Positions 10,834-21,926 of a stretch of DNA of 64,000 nt are shown here, piece by piece. A program made the translations under genes and the position numbers. Location of the stretch: the NCBI RefSeq assembly GCF_947507565.1, contig NC_089180.1:2170001-2234000 (forward strand), in the 5' to 3' direction. Numbering within the stretch: the first letter of the stretch is position 1; each line of letters starts with the position of its first letter. Below the pieces are notes generated by a model. The model was given only the letters and a program-made list of their open reading frames with translations, was not told where the DNA came from and did not search any database. The stretch comes from Oscarella lobularis (Eukaryota; Porifera; Homoscleromorpha; Homosclerophorida; Oscarellidae).

Positions 10834-13800
10834 ATGCCGCGGAAGCGAAAATATTCTTCAGAACCGCGCTCCGCTAAAAGGCGCCGTGCCTCCCACCACG
10901 CCTCCAGCATCGTTCCAACGCCTGCGGAGGACTCTCCACCGTCCACGTCTGCCACAATACACGAATATTCTCCACCCCTTTCCTCTCCAAGTTGCCCTCC
11001 ACCCTCTTCAAGTTCCTCTCACGCACCCCTTTGTCCGCGTATTCTACACGCGGAGCCTTCTTCTGAGGCGGCAGCTCCCTCTCACTCTCCCCCAAACCAT
11101 GATACTCTCTCGCGCCCCTTGCCCCGACGACGTGTTCAAGAGCGAGCATCTCGCATCCAGTCAGCGAGAGGGAGCGCTTCTTCGCACCAACGACGCAACC
11201 GCCGAACTTTCTCATTTTCCAAAGCGGCTTTCGCTTACGACCCCGCCCTTTCGTTTGACTTCGGAAACATAGGTGGCATGGACTACGCTTGCGAGCACTG
11301 CGGTGCCAAAAAATGGCTTCGCGAACCGCCATCCATGTGCTGTTCTAACGGAAAAGTCATTTTGCAACCACTTCCCCAACCACCGATTCTTCTGAAACGC
11401 CTTCTGTGCAATACTGATCCCCAATCTATCCGCTTTCGCTCTCATACTCGCGCGTACAATTCTTGCTTTCAGATGACTTCTTTTGGAGCGAAAACATCGT
11501 TCGCTATCCCGGATACATGCCTACTTTTAAAATACAAGGACAGGTGTATCATTCAGGTTCAGTCACGCAACAACCCTGCTTCCTGCAAATTTACTTCATA
11601 GAGAATTATGAGCAACAGGCTCTCCGACGAGTGCAGTCCGACGCCGTTCGACATATCATCGATCGCACTCTGTTAGCGCAGTTACAGATCATGCTGCACA
11701 TTGTAAATCCTTACATACGTGATTTCAAAACCGCGTTCGAAAAGGGGCTTATTAACGATAGCCATAAGATTGTCATTCGTGCTGACAAACGTCCCCCTGG
11801 TCAACATCCGCGAAGATACAACGCCCCCAGCTGCTCCGAAATTGCCGCGTTACTAATCAATGAGAACGCGGGTCACAGAGACATTGTACTTCATGCTAAA
11901 GATGCATGACAAAATCCATCGTGTCTCAGAAACAAACACGACTCCTGGCAATATCCTCTTTTGTTCCCTCGCGGAGAGGACGGTTACCACCTTGAAACGT
12001 ATTTGTCCAATCCTCAAACAAAGCGCCCGACGTCGAAGAAAATGAGCCCACTTCAATTCTACGCTTATCGACTATATAATGCAAAGAGAGAACGAGTTCA
12101 ACATTCTTCACCGAAGCGGACCGCTTTCCCACCAGTTCATTGTTGACGCATACGCTAAAATCGAGTCCGAGAGACTCAGTTTTATTCGTTATACAGTCAA
12201 GATACCCTACGCGTCGACGAGTACTGACGGTTCACCGAGCAGACGATGCATGTTGAAAGCATAGGACGCACTGTCGTACTCCCATCCACCTTTACCGGTT
12301 CTCCTAGATACATGCACGAACGCTTTCAGGATAATATGACTTACGTCAGAAAATTTGGAGCTCCTGACCTCTTCACTACCATGACATGCAATCCTCGATG
12401 CTCCGAAATTGAAAATGAACTTTTTGAAGGCCAATCTCCCGCCGACCGCCAAGACATCACAGCACGCGTATTCAAGCAAAAAGTCGAAAAACTCATGGAC
12501 TTGATGGATCACAAAGAAATCTTCGGCAAAGTCCGTTGCCACGCTTATGCCATAGAGTGGCAAAAACGGGGCTTGCCTCATATACACTTGCTAACTTGGC
12601 TGTACGAAAAAGTTCGACCCGATGATATTGACAAAGTCATTTCAGCTGAACTACCCGATCCCGAAGCCGACCCCATCCTCTATGAACTGGTAAAAAAGCA
12701 CATGGTCCATGCACGGACCATGTGGCGAACGGAACATGTCTTCCCCGTGCATGGAAAACGGCAGGTGCACATGCAAAAAAGTATCCAAGAGACTTTGCCT
12801 CCGAAACCCAGACGGGAGAAAACGGTTATCCTCTTTACATGCAGACGTCGTTCTCCCGATCAAGGAGGTAAAACCGCAGAAACTAAGTCCGGGACGCATG
12901 CACCGTCGACAACCGATGGATTGTTCCCTACAACCCCTTTCTTCTTCGCACATTCAAATGCCACATCAACGTCGAAATCTCCAATTCCGTCAAAAGCGTC
13001 AAATACATTTGCAAATATGTACATAAAGGACAAGATATGGAAGTCTTTGGCGTGCGACCGCAAGACACAATTAAACGACGAAATTACCTGTTTCCAAGCA
13101 GCCAGGTACATCAGCACAAACGAAGCTGTCTCCATGGAGAATATGCGCATTTCTCATTCACCATCACCACCCCGCTGTCCAAAAGCTGCACGTCCACTTG
13201 GAAAATGGCCAAAGGGTGACCTTTAATGCCGAAAATGCCGCTGATAAAGCAGAGCAACCTCCCAAAACCACTCTCACAGAATTCTTCGCGCTCTGCCAAA
13301 AGGACGCCTTTGCACGAACACTTCTATACGTGGATGTACCCAAATACTACACGTGGCAAAGCAAATCATGGCGCCGCCGGCAACGAGGACATGCAGTGCG
13401 TCGAAGGATATCCGCTAATTTATGAATCCGACTGCCTCGGGCGAGTCTACACCGTTCATCCGAACGACACCGAATGCTACCACTTACGCCTTCTTCTCCA
13501 CACTGTCCGAGGTCCGACCAGCTTCGAAGCATTGCGCACCTTTAATGAAACGGTGTATCCTACCTACCAAGAAGCCTGCAAGCACAGAGGACTCTTGGAA
13601 AGCGACGATCACTGGCACAATGCACTTACCGAAGCCGCAGTTTCCCAAATGCCACGAAATCTTCGTGACATCTTTGCATGCCATCATGCATGCTTCACAT
13701 GTGCTCTGTCGCCGATCCTCCTGCATTGTGGGAAGCCCACAAAGAACCCATGTCAGAGGATTTTCTGCATCGCCGACGACAACTTTTATCTCAAAACGAC

Positions 13801-14345
13801 TTGCCTTTCTCCGACATCCTTTTCAACCAAGCGTTAATATACATTGAAGACAAGCTCCTATCGTTTCCTAGCGGAAAGCCACTTTCTCACTATACGGCAT
13901 ACAATCTCCCGACCGAAGTTCTCAAGGCATAGCAGATATAACACTCCGCGCAAGAAATATTAGCAGAACTGTCGTATAACCTTCGCGAAATGAACCACAT
14001 TATTGAGACCAGGACCCCGACTCTTAGCCCCGACCAACACGAAGCCTATACGATGCCATTTGCTCCAATATCACAGAAACCGATCAGCCTTTGACGGGCC
14101 GAATCATATTTCTTGACGCGCCAGGGGGAACGGGAAAAACCTACCTTCTTAATCTTCTCGCAAAAGTTCGAGCCTCGGGACAAATTGCACTTGCAGTGGC
14201 CTCTTCCGGAATTGCCGCCACTCTCCTTCAGGGGGGTAAAACGGCTCACTCTACTTTCAAATTACCACTATAGACCTCTCCAAGGAAGCTAGACCACCCC
14301 TCCTGCAACATCGAAAGAGGCACAGTTAAAGCTCGACTTCTTCAA
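10834..14345 (+). pseudogene. Helitron RepHel, Rep and helicase N-terminus
   Basis: An ATG at 10834 opens a basic leader (PRKRKYSSEPR) and Pro/Ser linker, then a Cys-rich zinc motif (CEHCGAKKW, MCCSNGKV) and the conserved Helitron N-terminal blocks (FKIQGQVYHSG, HPRRYNAPSCSEIA). The rolling-circle nuclease has the HUH-type motif GLPHIHLLTWL near 12575 and the two-tyrosine motif KYICKYVHKG near 13005. The PIF1 helicase starts after 13990 with Walker [13 protein letters not shown] near 14130. Rep nicks and joins single-stranded DNA; the helicase unwinds it. At least six frame breaks make it inactive. The frame is interrupted after RLLQHCKL at about 14357, and helicase sequence resumes 2.15 kb later. 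Confidence 0.9.
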
Positions 14346-16505
14346 CACTGTAAATTGAGCTAGTGTCCTGAGCCCTTATATTGAGTTTGCCTGACACTCT
14401 GAGAACTAACACCAGAAGGTCTTCCTTATCACTATCATAAAAAGTGTCTGGTTGCACCTTGTAAGTGTTAGTCCGCACTTCGGTGTTCAGTAAACACCAA
14501 GTTTGGGATGATTTTTGCCCTTCCATATCTTAGCGTGATCTAAAACCGCGATTTCATGACGGAAAGAGAGTGCGTTGCTCAATCTGGCTCTGAAAGCAGC
14601 GTTTGATATATCAGTCTGTGTTTAGTGAGACAAACGACCGATTAAACGCTTTTGTTTCTGACTAGAATAAAAGATAGCGCACGCTATTTCATTACGTTTG
14701 TTGTCGCAGCATGGTCGCAGGCAGTCGTGCATGGATAGAACTCATCGCCTGAACTTTCTAATTATGTCCAAAGACAACGTTTGGTAAGAATATCCCTAGG
14801 TAAATGCATGATCTGTGGAATACGATCAATATTACCTCGGTCTTTCACGCACACGTTTACGGACGACAAACTTCGCATTGCGTAGTTTGGAGCCGTAAGT
14901 CTTACTCCTCGATTCAATGCTTTGTAATTGCAAAAAGTAATGGTAGAAAGCAGATAGAAGGAAATACCTGAAAGAAGGTGCGAATGTTGCACAGCAACGT
15001 TCACACCTGCAAACAGGTATGCCGCTCCTACTTTAGATTTCTAGCCGCATAAACCTAACTGTTTCACTATAATGTATATAGTTCATGCATGGCCCTCTGC
15101 TCGAGAATCTCGGTTCCTGTATGCTCGATTGGCTTTATTTGCCGTCGAGTGGCGACAAGGAGATCTCCAAACAGAACGCATGCGCGAGACTAAACAAATT
15201 ATGGCTTTCCACAAGATCCTGTATGCTCAACTGCTTGCAGATGAGTGGTGACATGGAAATGTGGACAAAGTCGTATACCAATTATAGACTAACGTTTGTT
15301 AGTCAACTCGATCAGAACCTGTATGCTCGACTGCTAAGCAGAAGAGTGGCGACAAGGAGATCTGAGAAATTTGTAATAATACATTAAATATTTTTTAAAA
15401 TTTCTAGACATAATTTGCTAGAGGTACAAATTGCGCTATTGGGTATTAAAAGATGTCTTTCTTTAGGTTGGCTGGCTGCTATAACAAACTATTCTTGACA
15501 AACGTCTTCCTCTTTTTCAATACATAAGACTCTGTTAATTCATTTTAATTGTAAAAGTGTTTTAGGAATTATTTTATTGAAATTTCAGTGAGCGACAGAA
15601 GATATTTGTTCAAAGCACTATTCAAAAACTCAGGCGACCATGTAACAATTTGCACCAATATTTTCAAAGGTTTTTGATTATTTTCCTCTTTTCAGTGGTG
15701 ATGTTGTCTTTTTTCAAATTATGCGAAAAATAATTTTAGGGTATATATAGCTAATAGTGGTAAAGTTTTGTGTCTGCTTATTCTTACAGACAAAATTTCT
15801 GCTCGGCTGTAATAAAAACATCCTTGAAATGACTCATTTCAGCAGAACAGGTTAGTCTGTATATTTTTACTATTGAAATCTGATAGTAATTTTTGTATTT
15901 TTTAGTGCTATTTGCAAAATGTGAAGCAGAATTAAAGAACGAAAAAGCTCGGTCGCGTGGAATAAGAGTTCACTTGGTAAAATTTCTACGAAGGGAAGAA
16001 ATTGTTCTGTATTCTTTTTCATTTCTAGACGTGGCAGGAAAGAGAAGAAAGATGCGCTTTTTAGGCAGGAGAAATATCAAGAACGCATGATCAAATTGTG
16101 AATGTGCATGCCTTGTCAGGACAAATATTATTTTAGAAAGCATGTATAAATTAGAATGAGTGCGTGTACAATTTTAGAAATAGGGTCTGTTTTACAAGCA
16201 TTTTTATCTCTTAATTTCAAATTAAATAAAGATGTAATTACGTAAATAAAAAGTAGAAACTCTATCACTGGATTTAAACAGCGTTTTGGTGGCTGCAGTA
16301 CCAGCGAGGTAGTTTGCACAACCTCGACGATGTTCTAAGCAACACCCTTTTGAGGTCTGCGCAACTCCAAGAAAGCGGTGTTGGTAAACACCTATAAGAA
16401 GCGATTCCCTATCACCTGAACTAGCTTAGTATAGTGGCAGACTTCCAAACTCCCATTTGGGGTCACGCGTTCACTAGCAATTTAAAAGTGAACGCACTAT
16501 AAACT
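14346..16505. mobile_element. Insertion of unknown type within Helitron helicase
   Basis: Helicase sequence stops after codons for CKL and resumes at about 16500 with KLIVWDECTM. The bases at both edges, CACTGTAAATTG (left) and CACTATAAACTG (right), agree at 10 of 12 positions and may be an old target duplication. The insert carries the 840-bp repeat R1 and about 1.3 kb of AT-rich DNA. Inside, near 15110-15370, a unit of about 100 bp beginning with CCTGTATGCTC is repeated three times imperfectly. No transposase or reverse transcriptase is seen, so its class is unknown. Confidence 0.55.
14352..15191. repeat. Direct repeat copy R1 (with R2 at 17247)
   Basis: This 840-bp segment is almost identical to 17247-18075 in the same orientation, with only scattered substitutions and three small indels. 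It begins AAATTGAGCTAG and ends GCATGCGCGAGACT. R1 interrupts the Helitron helicase; R2 lies at the far end of the helicase and leads into the receptor-kinase pseudogene. No clear coding frame. Confidence 0.9.
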
Positions 16506-17235
16506 GATTGTCTGGGACGAATGCACTATGACCCATAGGCGCGCTCTTGAAGCTCTTGATCGCACGCTCCGAGACATTCGGCAAAACGACACTTTGATGG
16601 GCGGCCGCATGCACTCTTCTCTTAGCAGGCGACTTTCGTCAATTAAACCCTCCCAATCGTGCCTAGAGGTACGCGTCTTGACCAATTACATGCAGGCGTC
16701 TCTGAAAGCATCTAGAACACTCTGGCCAACCGTAAGAACCTTGCATCTCCGCACAAATATGAGAGTGCACCTCGAAAATGACGTTCTCGCAGGCCAATAC
16801 GCCGACCTCCTTCTGCGAATAGGAAACGGTGAAATCCCAACAGACGAATGCAACTTTCTCGAAATTCCGTACGGAAATCCTATTTACTCTCCCGAACAAC
16901 TTGAAAACGCCGTTTTTCCCGACCTCGCCGCTAATTTCATGCACCGACCAAAGCTGGCTATCGAATTTAAACGAGCAATTCTTGCACCTACAAACGATGC
17001 AATTGCGACAATTAACGACTCTCTACTTGACCAAATACCAACCGAACTTAAAGAATACCCCTCGATGGACACTCCAGTTGACGATGACGGAGCAGTACTT
17101 TTTCCCGCAGAACTTCTTAATTCCCTTGACCCCCCTGGTTTTCCTCCGCATATACTACGTCTAAAGAAAGGTGTTCCCGTTATCCTTCTACGTAATCTCG
17201 ATGCCCCTAAACTTTGCAACGGCACCAAGCTATAA
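16498..17235 (+). pseudogene. Helitron PIF1 helicase, middle and C-terminal part
   Basis: This continues the helicase from 14.3 kb: VWDECTM (Walker B/DEAH-like), LWPTVRTLHLRTNMR, AILAPTNDAIATIN and [15 protein letters not shown]. The segment from the Walker B box to motif III is scrambled (MGGRMHSSLSRR in place of the usual LAGDFRQTLP block), so the frame contains a compensated indel. It stops at NGTKL, where repeat R2 begins. The final motif VI region and the Helitron 3' hairpin are absent. With the 10.8-14.3 kb part it makes one broken Helitron. Confidence 0.88.
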
Positions 17236-17246
17236 TCACTGCATGC

Positions 17247-18075
17247 AAATTGAGCTAGTGTCCTGAGCCCTTATATTGAGTTTGCCTGACACTCTGAGAA
17301 CTAACACCAAAAGGTCTTCCTTATCACTATCATAAAAAGTGTCTGGTTGCACCTTGTAAGTGTTAGTCCGCACTTCGGTGTTCAGTAAACACCAAGTTTG
17401 GGATGATTTTTGCCCTTCCATATCTTAGCGTGATCTAAAACCGCGATTTCATGACGGAAAGAGAGTGCGTTGCTCAATCTGGCTCTGAAAGCAGCGTTTG
17501 ATATATCAGTCTGTGTTTAGTGAGACAAACGACCGATTAAACGCTTTTGTTTCTGACTAGAATAAAAGATAGCGCACGCTATTTCATTACGTTGTCGCAG
17601 CATGGTCGCAGTCGTGCATGGATAGAACTCATCGCCTGAACTTTCTAATTATGTCCAAAGACAACGTTTGGTAAGAATATCCCTAGGTAAATGCATGATC
17701 TGTAGAATACGATCAATATTACCTCGGTCTTTCACGCACACGTTTACGGACGACAAACTTCGCATTGCGTAGTTTGGAGCCGTAAGTCTTACTCCTCGAT
17801 TCAATGCTTGGTAATTGCAAAAAGTAATGGTAGAAAGCAGATAGAAGCAAATACCTGAAAGAAGGTGCGAATGTTGCACAGCAACGTTCACACCTGCAAA
17901 CAGGTATGCCGCTCCTACTTTAGATTTCTAGCCGCATAAACCTAACTGTTTCACTATAATGTATATAGTTCATGGATGGCCCTCTGCTCGAGATCGGTTC
18001 CTGTATGCTCGATTGGCTTTATTTGCCGTCGAGTGGCGACAAGGAGATCTCCAAACAGAACGCATGCGCGAGACT
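17247..18075. repeat. Direct repeat copy R2
   Basis: Second copy of the 0.83-kb repeat R1 (about 97-98% identical by eye). It joins the end of the Helitron helicase to the kinase pseudogene. Its last 120 bp are open in the reading frame of that pseudogene, so R2 may be the original 5' flank from which R1 was copied. Confidence 0.9.
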
Positions 18076-20240
18076 CAATATGATACAGCAACACCATTTG
18101 GTACCATTTGGTACCTAATGGTCCAAGAAAAACAAAACTTAGTAATGTGGCGATATGAAAATGATTATCTCAGGTGGACGCTCTACGATCCGGATCAGAA
18201 GCCAAATACAGACAAATTCCTTTTGTGGGAAACGATGGCTTATTCAGCAACAGAAAATAATTGCGTGGCTATCTTTGGAACGGACCACCTTTGGATATAC
18301 AGTACCCGTTTACGAGTATGGACGAGGGTTCTTTCCATTGGAAACGCGCCAAGCAAACTCACTTCGTATGCTACTATGAACTCACTGAAGAACGGATCGC
18401 TGCTTTTATTCGGTGGTACAGACAAAACTTTAAATTCACTTTGGATGGCAACTATAGATTTCAAACGCATGCAAGCAACTTGGAAAAGAATGTGTTGCAA
18501 TAGCATGACAGAGGTCACAAGAGCCTGCAGGACAACTTCACCAGTGGTCGAGCGCAATATGGAATAACACGTTATACGTGTACTTCCTGAGAACAAAATC
18601 TTCTTGCGAAATGAAAACGTATACGACGCAAATTGGCAATGGAGACGTGAAGTGGAATGTTGCATCGATTCGCAAAATAATGACGCCAGCCGAATCAAAC
18701 ACATTAAAAAACATCTGCGATACGTCAAGCGCAGCAATTGGTCGCTTTGCATTTACAACCAGCCACAGTGACGACCTTCTGATCGAAGATCTTAGTCAAA
18801 TGAAATTCACAATAATTAAAATGGCGAGCAAAAATTCTTCGTTAGATGAGAAGCATTTACTCGTTGGTAGCGGCAATACCGTATTTAAATTCGCAACGCA
18901 GTTTTATGCCTCTAATTCTAAGAAGGAGACAGATTTAGTTGCTTTGGATATTTTCAAACTTTCAGGGTGCGAGCCTGGAACAAACAGTTTTGACTACATT
19001 CTTCATCCGTGTCGCCCTTGTCCAATAGGACAATACAGCGATCATTACGGTGCAACTGACTGCAGCGATTGCCCGCCCGGTTTAGTAACAACAACCACGG
19101 GCTCAACTTCCTTGAGAAATTGCACATGTCCTGTCGGAAAATGCGCTAATGGAATATGCATTGTACAAAGCGACTACACTACCCAATGTATTTGCAACAG
19201 AGGATTTACTGGCCCATCGTGTAAAATTCCGACAACGTATCTCGTAATTATGGGAGCAGTACTGTACTTGCAGTGGTACTATTCGTGGTCTCCCTGTACT
19301 GCATAAAGCGATTAAGAAAACATAAAAATATGGCCAAGTACACTAGAGCCGAATTGGAAATTGCTGAAGAAACGGCAGCTGAACTATCCGACATATGGTC
19401 AGTAGACGAAAAGGAAGTCGAATTTGACCGAATGATTGGAGAGGGATCCTTTGGCGACGTGTGGACTGCGCAATATCGCGATCAAACCGTCGCCGTCAAA
19501 GTCCTCAAATTTACAGAACAAGATTGCACCAACGAGCAATTACAAGAATTCAAAGACGAAAGCGAGCTGCTTCGATCGATATTCCACGCGCACATCGTTC
19601 GATTCATTGGAACTGGGAAGACGGCGGAGAGCAAACCGTTCATTGTTTTGGAATACATGGAAGAAGGGTCAATTCGAAAAGAATTGGATGACAAGTACGG
19701 AGATCATCCTATGGAGATCGAGCTTCAAGTCAAATACGCTCTACACGCGGCCAAGGGAATACGTCATCTCCACCGCATCAATCGAATGCATCGCGAGATT
19801 CTCAAGTGCGACAATCTTCTCGTCAACAAGGCGGGAATCGTCAAAGTCGCCGACTTGGGCTGCACCAGGATCGTACCCAAGATCAGCGACGAAAACGACA
19901 GAAGCGTTCGAGGAACACGTGCCGTAGGTACGGCATTCTTCAGAGCTCCAGAAATATTTCGCGGCGAAGCGTCGCCGTCGACGTTTACAGCTACGGAATA
20001 ACGTTGTGGGAACTTATGACCGCAAAACATCCTTACTTCGAGAAATTCGAGCAAGGATTGACAAGTCAAGAAATCCTGGATAAAATCGTTCACAGCGATG
20101 TACGACCTGAATTTCCGGGTCACTGCGATGACTGTTTAGAGAAACTGGCCAAATTGTGCTGGAATGGGAACCCGTTTGAGAGGCCAACATTTGAAGAGAT
20201 CGTTCCAGTGCTGAAAGGACTTCGGTTGCCAATGTGGTAA
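18076..20240 (+). pseudogene. Receptor-type kelch/EGF/TKL kinase, frameshifted
   Basis: The layout is that of a type I receptor kinase. A beta-propeller-like ectodomain (kelch-like blocks such as NGSLLLFGGTDKTLNSLW) is followed by a Cys-rich module (CRPCPIGQYSDHYGATDC), an EGF-like module (CICNRGFTGPSC), a membrane segment near 19235-19310 and a kinase domain. The kinase has the glycine loop GEGSFGDVW, VAVK, and VADLGC in place of DFG. It is disabled in several ways: frame changes near 18510, 19270 and 19965, and a 3-base insertion turning the HRDLK catalytic loop into HREILK, which removes the catalytic Asp from its place. No introns are visible, unlike its neighbour. Most similar to the minus-strand kinase at 28 kb. 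Confidence 0.82.
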
Positions 20241-21926
20241 GGAATTGCGTAAGTAAAATCAATGGCAAAGAAGAAACCTTCTACTTAATCGAATTGATTC
20301 TAATAGAGAATCAAAGGCGTCAGTTAGCGAAAGCGACATAAAATCGTCGTCACATCGTCTAGTAGCTTCTGTTGTTGCTCGTTCTTCTTCAACTGTTTGT
20401 GGTACGTAGGTTCGAGATATGTAACACGCTTAGCTATCATGGTATATGTAAGACGCTACATGTATGTATACTGTAGTAGGCAGGGAAACGCACAAGATCT
20501 TCTGTTCACTGTTGTCCTGATCTCTCTGCCGCGCTTCAAAACCTTCACGTTTCGTAGGCAACATTATCTTCTATCAAATAGATAATTTCTTTATTAAAAT
20601 TTTGGAGAATTTCAGAGTGCGGACGTTTCATGATCACGACAAACCACCGAACTATCTCTCGCAGCCGTCTCTGCTTTGGTAAAAACCACCCAGTCTCTTT
20701 TGCTCCTGAAGTATATACATCTATTAATATATATATATATACAGTATATATATATATATGTATATATCACGATACAGTATATGGATCTAGATGGTCAATT
20801 GAAGACTGAACTCAGGTGCAGCAGCCGGCGTAAGGATAGACCGAGTTACACTCACGGTAATGAGAAATAAATCAATGATTTTATATGGAAATAGCAGAGA
20901 TCCGACCGAGAAATGGACGGTAAATACCTTATGATGAGTAGACTTGGCCACGGGAAAAAAAACTCTTCTACCGCTGTCAGTATAGTTTGTAAAGAAAGCT
21001 GACGAAGCGCCTGCGCTTATATAGAACAGGCGAGTGGGAGGAGAGAAGTACGTTCTAACCGGAAACGTAGGTATGAGTGACGAACGAAGGAAGTTTAGGA
21101 AGCGAAGCGAACGGGCAGGCGTACGTGCCATCCGAAAATTTTCCCTCCACCTACGTGATTTGCGGTCTGGCGCGGAATCGCTTTCGAGTCAGAGCTGTTA
21201 GAATTACGACAAGGTTAGCTAAACCGCGCTCGACCGCGAACCCGCGAATTAAAACGTGAGGACGAAAGACGAGTCAGCCATATGGCATATCAACGACCAC
21301 GGTGTGACTTGCACACGCTTTGAGCTTTCTGTCCACCCGCTTACGACGTCGACGACTGCAAAGCTCATCGTAAGGAGGATTCTCTAACGCACGCTGCCGT
21401 GTTTTTAGTCGTTCGACTAGTTAGTCGTTACCCTGGTCGTTTCCCTGGTTCCTCCCTGGTTGTTCTCCATCATGGGTGACCCGCTGTGGTCTGATCGTTT
21501 TCAGCCGGTATTTTCGGAAGCCATTCCTCTTTTAGCGAGCCTTCTCTTGGTCGCGAACTAATCGATAGGTTGCTTGCTCATCAGCGAGCATGATCATCTT
21601 GTGGCTGCACTGGAGCGACAACCCAAGGCGGAAACGGCGCGAGAGCTGTGAGATTCTTACCTGCTTCGACTTTATCCGGGATTTGATACCCACGTGTACG
21701 GGAGACTAGGATCACGAGGCCGGGTGCGAACTTCGGTACTTCAACTTGAAGAAGAGAGAAAGCCAGGGCTCCATTTAGGTAGGAGCACTATTTATTCGGC
21801 TCGCCCGACTCCTCTAGCTCATTCGGGCTCAGAAACCCCTCTCCGCGTGCCTTCGAAGACAAAAATTCAAGTTTCGCGTCGCGTGAGCAAAATTTTCTTT
21901 TATCTAGAGTTTTCTCAACGTGCGGA
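20241..21926. other. Intergenic, partly duplicated at 25.7-26.0 kb
   Basis: The segment about 20510-20940 is related in the same orientation to about 25750-25990 downstream of the next kinase gene; both share GATCTCTC...CTTCAAAACCT and the AAATAAATC...GATTTTATATGG block. This supports duplication of the kinase locus. An AT dinucleotide tract lies at 20728-20768. The last few hundred bases, GC-richer, presumably hold the promoter and 5' leader of the downstream gene. Confidence 0.5.
20725..20770. repeat. (TA)n microsatellite
   Basis: Two blocks of about seven TATA units around a central ACAGTATA. Confidence 0.85.

Noticed and set aside
10388-11272. 294-codon open frame as a gene
   Set aside because: Ser/Arg-rich, no motifs, and overlaps the N-terminus of the Helitron protein, which has clear family blocks.
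14352-18075. R1 and R2 as a pair of LTRs
   Set aside because: Helicase sequence left of R1 continues seamlessly right of the 2.15-kb insertion, no matching target duplication flanks the R1-R2 unit, no TG...CA borders, primer site or RT lie between them.
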